60,530 nucleotides of DNA from Legionella genomosp. 1 (GTDB lineage: Bacteria > Pseudomonadota > Gammaproteobacteria > Legionellales > Legionellaceae): positions 1-60,530 of the forward strand of contig CAMCUM010000010.1 in the NCBI GenBank assembly GCA_945878975.1, written 5' to 3'. The position numbers were made by a program, and so were the translations under genes. The first letter of the stretch is position 1. Each line of letters begins with the position of its first letter. The notes beneath the pieces are model-generated. The model searched no databases. It was given only the letters and a program-made list of their open reading frames with translations, and was not told where the DNA came from. Below, one piece after another: positions 54,618 through 60,530 of this stretch.

Positions 54618-55517
54618 TTATCTAAAACAGGTTAATTTGATTTCATCTCCTGATGATAGATGAACTTTTGTTCCCAAGGGCAAAGGATAATTAATATAAT
54701 CATGACCAATGCCCTGTACCCTTATAACGGGCATATCACAAGAATGCGCAAAGCGTTCTAAGACTGCATTGATTAAAGACGATCCATCTGGTTCTTTCCC
54801 TTCAGTGAAATCGCCCAATAGGATTGCTGCCACATCCTTAAAAATGCCGGATTGGCGTAGGTGCTCTAACATACGATCGACTCTATATCCACGTTCGCCA
54901 ATCTCTTCTATAAAAATGATTTTTTCTCGGCCGTTTATTTGCCAAAGGGTGCCAATACTGGTTTGTAATAGAGATAAATTTCCGCCTATGAGCGTACTCT
55001 CAATGGTAGACGGTGTTTTAGCGGCAATGTTTAAGGCTTCTCCACGAAACGTTATTTGTTCTACTTCACCTAAAATGAGCGATTTTAATGTGGCAGTGGA
55101 TTCGGGTGAAAACTTATCTGGCGCAAGTGCGCCATGAATGACTGGCCATTTCCATTGTTGCTGTAAAAATAAATGGAGCGCGGTGATATCACTCATACCT
55201 ATAAATAGTTTAGGGGCGGTGGGTTGTACAATATGTGCGAGTTCTGGAATCAAGCGCATACTGCCATAGCCACCGCGCGCACAAATAACTGCTTTTGTGT
55301 CTGGATTTTGTAATGCATGCTTTAAAGACTCAAAACGCATGTGATCGGAATTAGCGCACAATAAATCTTGGCCGAAGATATGCTCACTTACGATACAATG
55401 CAATTGCCAGGAAGTTAATAAGTTTTTTAATCCTGTGACAAACTCTGCAGGACAGCGTGAAGAAGGTGCAATGATCTCAATCTGATCACCGGCTTTTAAT
55501 AGAGGTAGTTTGAACAC
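54618..55517 (-). CDS. ldcA: Muramoyltetrapeptide (LD-) carboxypeptidase, S66 family
   Basis: 299-aa serine peptidase that removes the terminal D-Ala from cytosolic murein tetrapeptides during cell-wall recycling. Hallmarks are GDQIEIIAPSS at the N-terminus, AVICARGGYGSMRLIPEL, FIGMSDITALHLFLQ with the nucleophile Ser, IHGALAPDKF, and the C-terminal half with FIEEIGERGYRVDRMLEHL and GIGHDYINYPLPLG with the His. The frame is complete. It is convergent with the ankyrin gene (43-nt gap). Confidence 0.9.
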   Translation of the reverse strand: MFKLPLLKAGDQIEIIAPSSRCPAEFVTGLKNLLTSWQLHCIVSEHIFGQDLLCANSDHMRFESLKHALQNPDTKAVICARGGYGSMRLIPELAHIVQPTAPKLFIGMSDITALHLFLQQQWKWPVIHGALAPDKFSPESTATLKSLILGEVEQITFRGEALNIAAKTPSTIESTLIGGNLSLLQTSIGTLWQINGREKIIFIEEIGERGYRVDRMLEHLRQSGIFKDVAAILLGDFTEGKEPDGSSLINAVLERFAHSCDMPVIRVQGIGHDYINYPLPLGTKVHLSSGDEIKLTCFR

Positions 55518-55819
55518 CGTTTCATCTTCCCAGAGAAAAAATATATCTGCATTTTACTGAACTATGTTAATTTTACAATGTTCACAAAGGCAGTATTTCA
55601 TTTTCTGTTTTGTTATCACCCATCTAGAAAACTGTTATATACTTGTCGCTAATAATTTTTCGGTATTTTAGGCGATTTGATTTTTTTGCTCATGACCTCG
55701 AAAAGACGCGTAGTGTGGCCATTCTTTTACAAGTTTTTTCGCAGGTATGGGTGGAAAAAGCGATAGTATAAAAGTGGACAACTCGTTAGTGACAAGTATC
55801 AATATGACAGAGAGCAAAC
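55518..55819. other. Intergenic gap between ldcA and darP
   Basis: The 302 nt between the divergent ldcA and darP genes are AT-rich and should hold both promoters. No tRNA, small gene or convincing hairpin is seen, and no complete consensus promoter can be placed with confidence. Confidence 0.5.
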
Positions 55820-56311
55820 ATGAAAGATACGGATGAGGATAGCCTTTCTAAATCTCAAAAAAAACGGGATGCGGATGCATTACAAGTACTTGGCAAGCAA
55901 TTAAGTGAGCTTGATGCGTCCGTATTAGATACGCTACCGTTAACGGAGGGATTGCGTCGAGCACTCCAAGATGCCAAACGCATGAAAAGTCATGGTGCGA
56001 TTCGACGTCAAACGCAACTGATTGGAAAGTTGATGCGTTCCGCAGATCATGTTGCGATAGCGACTGCTTTTTCGGCACTTCAAGCGGAAGGTGCTGCACA
56101 AACAGCGCAATTTCATATTGCCGAATTGTGGCGCGATAAATTACTTGAAGGTGGTTCGGTGGCCTTGAGCGAGTTTATAAATACGTTCCAACCAGAAGAC
56201 ATACAATATTTACGACAACTGATTAAAAAGGCTTGTAGTGCGACAGCAGAAGTACAACAGAAAGCGGCATACAGAGCTTTGTTTCGTTATATTAGGCCTT
56301 ACGTCACATAA
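55820..56311 (+). CDS. darP: Ribosome-associated protein DarP (YjgA, DUF615)
   Basis: 163-aa protein of the YjgA family, which binds late 50S precursors in E. coli. The N-terminus SKSQKKRDADALQVLGKQLSEL, the DAKRMKSHGAIRRQTQLIGKLMR core and the tail with QYLRQLIKKACS and YRALFRYIRPY are characteristic. Length is normal. No obvious link to its neighbours. Confidence 0.92.
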   Translation: MKDTDEDSLSKSQKKRDADALQVLGKQLSELDASVLDTLPLTEGLRRALQDAKRMKSHGAIRRQTQLIGKLMRSADHVAIATAFSALQAEGAAQTAQFHIAELWRDKLLEGGSVALSEFINTFQPEDIQYLRQLIKKACSATAEVQQKAAYRALFRYIRPYVT

Positions 56312-56400
56312 TAATGCGATCCTATATGCGAAATGAGTAGAGCAATTTCCGCAAAAGAGACTACGTCGCTTTCAGAATGCCGTGCTGGGGATGTAACAAG

Positions 56401-56829
56401 CTAATCTATTTTTTTTCTCAATTTCATGAGGCAATCAACGGCGTTGAATGCAGAGGGATAAGCGGAAAGACACAAATTAGAACTGTGAATTTTTTCACTT
56501 AACTCTTCGAGCGTTGATCCGCTAATAATGCCATTACCCACGATAATATTGTTTAAAGCAAATTGGGTAAAGCAGTATTGAATATGAGTCGTAATATTAT
56601 CAAAGTGTTCTAGATTTGTTTTAAGAATTAATCCGAGGGCAATGTAACCATCAAAAGGTTTTTTCTGATGATACATATTAATTACAAACGGAATTTCATA
56701 TGTGCCCGCTTGTAATAATTCAACTTGATAATCATAGCCTGCATTTTTTACAAGTGTTAAACATAAATCCAGTTGCTTAGATGCTAAGTCTTCATGTATG
56801 ACAGAAGAAATAATTAATATTTTAGGCAT
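56401..56829 (-). CDS. ribH: 6,7-dimethyl-8-ribityllumazine synthase-like protein
   Basis: 142-aa RibH-like protein. The motif AGTYEIPFVINM (the GAFE(I/L)P loop), YIALGLILKTNLEHFDNI with the catalytic His, and IIVGNGIISGSTLEELSEK correspond to substrate-binding elements of lumazine synthase, the enzyme that condenses the aminouracil and butanone phosphate in riboflavin synthesis. IVGNGI in place of the common PVxFGVLT resembles alphaproteobacterial forms, so transfer is possible. No other rib gene is near. It stands apart, with IS debris upstream. Confidence 0.75.
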   Translation of the reverse strand: MPKILIISSVIHEDLASKQLDLCLTLVKNAGYDYQVELLQAGTYEIPFVINMYHQKKPFDGYIALGLILKTNLEHFDNITTHIQYCFTQFALNNIIVGNGIISGSTLEELSEKIHSSNLCLSAYPSAFNAVDCLMKLRKKID

Positions 56830-56954
56830 AGACGTTTTTACTTTTTATTTAGATTGTATGATACAGATATTGATTGAATTATATAATTAGCGCAACCGGT
56901 TGCTCTAATATTTTGCTGATTTTGTGACATCCATCTTGCCCGTGCTCTGATTTA

Positions 56955-57070
56955 TTGGACACCCTGTTAAGAGAGCTAAATCTTAAGCAGAGGTGAAAAA
57001 TGAATAACAAAGATTTAGAATAAAAAGCAATTAGAAGAAAATATAACCCTCAATTTAAAGATTTTTTTGG
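56955..57070 (+). mobile_element. IS3-family orfA remnant (left end)
   Basis: A TTGGACACC terminus at 56955-56963 is followed by a leader with a GCAGAGG-type ribosome binding site and an ATG at 57000. The frame reads MNNKDLE, then a TAA (57021-57023), and continues with a KYNPQFKD motif typical of IS3 OrfA N-termini. Homology is lost soon after about 57070. The stretch 57071-57206 codes for nothing I recognise. A clear remnant of an inactive copy. Confidence 0.65.
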
Positions 57071-57206
57071 GTTCGGGGCAATTCCAAATGCTTATTCACT
57101 ATTTTTGAATTATTTGAAAAAGCATCAAAGGGGGCAGACTCCATTGGTGCTTCACGACAAAATTTTGTTTATCAAGGCTGGTCTAATATAAAAAATTATT
57201 TCGCAC

Positions 57207-58241
57207 TTAAAAATTAAAGTATTTATTGATGGTCACATTCACGCCTTGCTCCACTGCTTGTAAATTTTGCACAAATTGGCTGTAAAAATTGGCATTTCCA
57301 GAAGAAAATATCAGCGATGGGACATTTTGCTTCTGGCTGATGACAAAATTATAAGAGAGATCCACAGTAAATCGATTCGGCAACATATATTCGATTCCCA
57401 CATGTCCGCTACCACCCCATAAGCTCTTATTATTCTGTTGATTGACTGAGAAAAAATTAAAATTTCCTGCAGGTAGTACATCGCCATTCAATTGTGCAGA
57501 GACATTAAATAACGCAGCCCCAATACCTCCATAAACCAACCAATTATCGAAATGATATCCAAGATCTGCCAAAAACAACCACTCGTATTGTAGGTTTGAA
57601 TGGACGCCTCCAGTTTGATAAGCACCATTTTGTAAAGTGCCAGACCAGCTGATATCAAATTGTTCATTACCAATATATTTATAAATCACTCTAGCGTGGT
57701 CATCTGCTGATGTTTTTAACCAGTTTTTCGCTTCTTTTAGCTGAGCTGGTACTCGGGTTATCCAATGCACATCATTTAACTGTGCCAGTTTTTCAGGAAC
57801 ATAAAAAGCAGCGTCAACCACAAAACATAACCCATCTGGCATCAAGTTCAGCTGCTGCGTGAATTGTTGTGCTTTTTTCACCGTTTCGTGAAAACTGGTT
57901 TTATCACTGCTATTACCATCCAGAGGCTCCATCCATAAAGGAATGTTAGCGACACCACCTTGAGTTAACGACATCATAACTTGCTTTAAATCAGAGCGTT
58001 TTTGCTTTGAGTATCCATAAGCTGGCTGCGGCGCATCATTCAGTGCTTCTACATCATAACAACCATGTAATACAAAACTGGTCGTGTCCAAATGCATTCT
58101 CTGACCTAATATGTCTTTTTCTACAGCTATCTCAAATGCGACTTCAGAATAGAGTTTCGTTGTACCATACGCCGCAATTTTATCTAGGCATCTACTTAAG
58201 CAATCATCATTTAGATGCTTGGCACCAATCTCAGCTCCCAA
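57207..58241 (-). CDS. Chimeric frame: IS1634-type transposase fused to outer-membrane beta-barrel
   Basis: The N-terminal about 175 residues match an IS4/IS1634-type transposase (MHLDTTSFVLHG, YGYSKQKRSDLKQVMMSLTQ, LCFVVDAAFYVPEKL with catalytic Asp residues). From about residue 180 the frame becomes a beta-barrel porin-like sequence: FDISWSGTLQNGAY, WLVYGGIGAALFNVSAQL, GSGHVGIEYMLPNRFTVDLSYNFV, ending GVNVTINKYFNF with a terminal aromatic residue. The transposase part is open further upstream (to about 58370), where a frameshift stands. It has no signal peptide, so the barrel cannot be exported as written. Most likely a deletion fused an IS copy to the 3' part of an outer-membrane gene. Confidence 0.75.
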   Translation of the reverse strand: MGAEIGAKHLNDDCLSRCLDKIAAYGTTKLYSEVAFEIAVEKDILGQRMHLDTTSFVLHGCYDVEALNDAPQPAYGYSKQKRSDLKQVMMSLTQGGVANIPLWMEPLDGNSSDKTSFHETVKKAQQFTQQLNLMPDGLCFVVDAAFYVPEKLAQLNDVHWITRVPAQLKEAKNWLKTSADDHARVIYKYIGNEQFDISWSGTLQNGAYQTGGVHSNLQYEWLFLADLGYHFDNWLVYGGIGAALFNVSAQLNGDVLPAGNFNFFSVNQQNNKSLWGGSGHVGIEYMLPNRFTVDLSYNFVISQKQNVPSLIFSSGNANFYSQFVQNLQAVEQGVNVTINKYFNF

Positions 58242-58390
58242 TAACTGTGCAACCGGTTTGTCCTGAAAAAATGCGTCGTCATTGATAATCGGCTATTCAT
58301 AAAACCAAGACCATTCAACACCATTGCTGCTGCTCGACGGCCATAGCTAACAATCCCACCTTTCCTAGTTGACTAAAAACCTCCAGATCA
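57710..58390 (-). mobile_element. IS1634-family transposase remnant (5' part, frameshifted)
   Basis: The minus-strand sequence codes for VSYGRRAAAMVLNGLGFMN and FFQDKPVAQLLGAEIG before the region with the DDE motif. An upstream stretch with EVFSQLGKVG is in another frame, so the gene is disrupted. The left side passes into a beta-barrel sequence near 57710 and the right side into an MFS fragment near 58400. The element end has not been identified. Confidence 0.65.
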
Positions 58391-58804
58391 TTGGTGCGTA
58401 GAAACCGAAAACTGATTTGCATTGGGTATATCATGCTTGCTCTGACGATTGTGAGTGGCTACACATCGATTAATGCGGTCGTGAAAGCGGAGTTCTTTCC
58501 GGTAGAAATTAGAACGCTTGGGGTGGGTTTGCCCTATGGAGTAACGGTGTCTGTGTTTGGAGGTACTGCAGAGTATATTGCGTTTTGGTTCAAAGCACAG
58601 GGCATGGAAAGCGGGTTTTATTGGTATGTTACTGCTTGCATTGCTTGTTCTTTGATTGTGTATATTTTTCTACTCGATACCAGTCAATCTTCTATAATTG
58701 ATAAATCCGAAGGACGCACTGTCTCAAATTCCAAAGTTAGTAAAATAAGTCAAAAATTGCGCACAGGATTGAGGCGCAGCAGTAAAAAAACTGCAAATTC
58801 ATAA
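58391..58804 (+). pseudogene. MFS transporter, 3' remnant (metabolite:proton symporter type)
   Basis: The frame gives the last two or three helices of a major facilitator protein: LICIGYIMLALTIVSGYTSINAVVKAEFFP, then EIRTLGVGLPYGVTVSVFGGTAEYIAFW and YWYVTACIACSLIVYIFLL. The ALTIVSG, AEFFPVEIRTLGVG and GGTAEYI patterns are those of the KgtP/ProP group (alpha-ketoglutarate or osmolyte symporters). The N-terminal nine or so helices are missing, cut by the IS1634 remnant, and the first codons are read from it. A non-functional remnant. Confidence 0.75.
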
Positions 58805-59012
58805 AAATAGGTTACGTAAATACTAGGCATAATTGTAAGTGCTCAGACACCCTCCCAATGCCTACTGTCTTGGCAGCATAAGGCGCTGGACCGCTTCGTT
58901 CCTCGCGGCGACGGTCCTAAAAATCATACCATGAAGAGCAAAAATTAATTCAGGAATTACTGCGCAATGACGGATTGATGGGTGCGTAGCGATTCATAGG
59001 GGGTTAAGTTGC

Positions 59013-59042
59013 CCGATCTGCGCAGTGAAAGAGGCAGATCGG
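59013..59042 (-). terminator. Hairpin after the MOMP gene
   Basis: A 9-bp stem CCGATCTGC / GCAGATCGG with a 12-nt loop lies 15 nt after the stop of the MOMP gene on its coding strand. No T-run follows. Fair terminator candidate. The rest of 58805-59012 holds no gene; a short GC-rich stretch at about 58880-58920 is unexplained. Confidence 0.5.
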
Positions 59043-59056
59043 ATTGGAAGTATCTG

Positions 59057-60058
59057 TTAGAGGGTTACTTGCCATTTTGCGCCAAAGTAGACACCTTGCA
59101 CGCCGAAGTTGTTGTTATGTGCGCCGGTAGTAGAGCCTTGAGAGACCAATGGGCTCAGATAATTAACCCACATCCAACCTGCATCTACGCTGAGCGCGCC
59201 ACTTTGTAAAAAGTCATGGCCATAACTCAGACCTAATCTTCCGTCAGTGGTTGTAATAACTCTGCTTACGCTGTAGCTTAAGCTAGTATTAATATTAGTT
59301 GTATTGGTTTGTGTAAGATGGGTATTGGCTGTTCCAGCGAGTAAACCGACAGCAGCTTTACCATAGAAGCCTAAGCCTACCGCAGTATCATAGCCTAAGT
59401 CTAAGCCTAAGCGTGGGCCAAAACCATTGTAGACTGCAGTGATGTTCGAACTCAAAGAGTAAGCCGTAGACGCTGTACCACTCGTTCCTGTATTTGCAAA
59501 CGACGAGTCCTGATACACACGAGAATATTCGCCACCGAAATGAATGCGGGCATTAAATTCTTCATCGATCTTAATCAAGCGTCCATGTTCCATGTTGACC
59601 ATATCCCAACCAGTTTGGTTGTTTACACTGAGTGAGTTAATCTGCACATTGGTAACAGGGCTGGGAGATGAGATCCCAACTGGATCAGATATGCTGAATA
59701 TAGAACCAATAGAAGTCGGAGAAGCTAAGTTTTTGGAATTAGAGTTGCGCAGCCTGTACCAGTTTAAATTGAGATCTTTACCATTTTGGAAGTCATGCGC
59801 ACCTTCTACTTGAAACCCCCAGCTATAGGGTGTATTGGCGCCTCTGGTTACTGAGCCAGTAGAGCCGGTAAGTGTTGAATTGGCTGATTCTGCACCAGTC
59901 GTCATTTGCATGTACAAAGCTTGAGCACTAATGGCCCAGCCTTGTTTCTCACAGGGCACTGTGACGTGGCCTTCTTGGCATGCCGCACCCATATCACCGG
60001 CTATTGCTGAGCCAGAGGCCAGTAAGATGATAGCGAGTGAGGTTAATTTTAGATCCAT
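59057..60058 (-). CDS. Legionella-type major outer membrane protein (MOMP)
   Basis: About 333 aa from the ATG at 60058. The frame is open to 60073, but the ATG at 60058 directly starts the signal peptide (LTSLAIILLASGSAIA). Next come CQEGHVTVPCEKQGWAISAQALYMQ (two Cys) and a beta-barrel rich in Gly, Asn, Ser and Thr: NTPYSWGFQVEGAHDFQNG, HFGGEYSRVYQDS, GPRLGLDLGYDTAVGLGFYG, ending in VQGVYFGAKWQVTL. The pattern is the Legionella_OMP family of major outer membrane porins. The last residue is Leu, not Phe. The full barrel is intact, unlike the neighbouring chimera. Expression likely from its own promoter in the 250 nt upstream. Confidence 0.88.
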   Translation of the reverse strand: MDLKLTSLAIILLASGSAIAGDMGAACQEGHVTVPCEKQGWAISAQALYMQMTTGAESANSTLTGSTGSVTRGANTPYSWGFQVEGAHDFQNGKDLNLNWYRLRNSNSKNLASPTSIGSIFSISDPVGISSPSPVTNVQINSLSVNNQTGWDMVNMEHGRLIKIDEEFNARIHFGGEYSRVYQDSSFANTGTSGTASTAYSLSSNITAVYNGFGPRLGLDLGYDTAVGLGFYGKAAVGLLAGTANTHLTQTNTTNINTSLSYSVSRVITTTDGRLGLSYGHDFLQSGALSVDAGWMWVNYLSPLVSQGSTTGAHNNNFGVQGVYFGAKWQVTL

Positions 60059-60311
60059 AATTGTCCTTATCATTAAGTTTATTTAATCCATGTTTCAGAG
60101 CGAAATTATCAGCATTGAAGTGGATAAAGTGGTTAACCATCCAACCTGATATCAATATATAATCTAATATTTTGGATGGCAGGTCAATATGCTTGTCGAC
60201 CTCTAAGCCTATTTAATTTCTCGTATCAATAAATACGGCTCTTTGGTTCTAAAAACGCTGGTCCTTTTAGATGAATTTGAGATTAATCAAGTGTCTGGTC
60301 GGTGTATTTTT
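60059..60311. other. Upstream region of the MOMP gene
   Basis: The 253 nt hold no supported gene. They should carry the promoter of the MOMP gene. No consensus boxes can be placed with confidence. Confidence 0.4.
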
Positions 60312-60530
60312 TTGGACACGGGTTCCTTGAGTTAAATTAATAATTTCATCCACATGTGTTTTATCAACTGGTCTATCACAAATCAAAGGTGAGTTAACTT
60401 TAGCCCAAATATCATCGAAATATGGCGTTCATGCAACGCAAATTAAGGCTTGGAAAAATCAACTTGTAGCACATCTACCTGAGGCTTTTAGTGAAAAAAG
60501 CAAACAAGACAAAATTGCTCATCATGATGA
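60312..60530 (+). mobile_element. IS3-family remnant with orfA fragment (runs off the window)
   Basis: TTGGACACG at 60312-60320 resembles the TTGGACACC at 56955. From about 60379 the plus-strand frame codes for SQIKGELTLAQISSKYGVHATQIKAWK, the helix-turn-helix of IS3 OrfA, and it continues with NQLVAHLPEAFSEKS to the window edge. The N-terminal residues of OrfA do not match, so the copy seems truncated, and the rest lies outside. Confidence 0.75.

Noticed and set aside
56955-60320. Composite transposon between the two TTGGACAC termini
   Set aside because: Only 8-9 nt are shared, both copies are remnants, and the DNA between is a mix of other IS and gene pieces, so no intact element can be defined.

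Overview
The window (about 60 kb, AT-leaning) looks like the chromosome of a host-associated gammaproteobacterium of the order Legionellales (Legionella/Coxiella/Aquicella/Berkiella side). The pointers are a Dot/Icm type IVB secretion inner-membrane protein (IcmC/DotE type), a Legionella-type major outer membrane protein, a secreted M4 metalloprotease, an ankyrin protein and a large coiled-coil protein of the kind often found as effectors, all among standard gammaproteobacterial housekeeping operons. The genus cannot be fixed from the sequence alone.

Layout. 1-2.6 kb: IS3 transposase tail, a serine hydrolase with an unusual insertion, a small hypothetical gene and tRNA-Ile2(CAU). 2.7-7.2 kb (minus): the macromolecular-synthesis operon rpsU-yqeY-dnaG-rpoD. 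7.4-12 kb: a long inverted repeat, a PAS-receiver protein with no kinase, an M4 protease and a RimK-like ATP-grasp ligase. 12-21 kb: class I aldolase and ferredoxin-NADP reductase, IcmC/DotE, a DUF3579 protein, EpmC, RecG, a SPOR protein and a P1B-like ATPase whose catalytic motifs are partly lost. 21-31.4 kb: folB, hemE, a YheT hydrolase, then grpE-dnaK-dnaJ-carA-metK-ahcY. grpE and dnaK each have a clear sigma-32 promoter with the same 13-nt spacer. 31.5-41.5 kb: an unrecognised 595-aa protein, a complete tripartite RND efflux operon, and a 698-aa coiled-coil protein with three copies of a 65-residue module.

41.5-43 kb is rearranged. Two head-to-head genes (desaturase-like tail and FNR-like regulator) have both lost their 5' parts at one junction, and a 166-bp MITE-like palindrome supplies the 3' ends of both flanking reading frames. 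43-48.8 kb: haem A and cytochrome-oxidase assembly genes (surf1, a small membrane protein, ctaA, ctaB, sco) without oxidase subunits, then rimK and an MsrB-MsrA fusion. 48.9-56.8 kb: a mixed region with a small HTH repressor, a hypothetical membrane protein ending in a 35-bp perfect inverted repeat, plsC, a lipoprotein, a HAD phosphatase, an amber-split hypothetical gene, an aldo/keto reductase pseudogene, an ankyrin protein, LD-carboxypeptidase, DarP and a lumazine-synthase-like protein. 57-60.5 kb is IS-ridden: IS3 remnants, a transposase fused in frame to an outer-membrane beta-barrel, an MFS transporter remnant, an intact MOMP-type porin, and another IS3 orfA fragment at the edge.

Overall the window combines conserved operons with many pseudogenes, palindromic repeats and IS scars, as expected of an intracellular lineage undergoing genome erosion. 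The best candidates for undescribed biology are the motif-eroded P-type ATPase, the three-repeat coiled-coil protein, the 595-aa possible alpha/alpha-toroid protein and the transposase-porin chimera.
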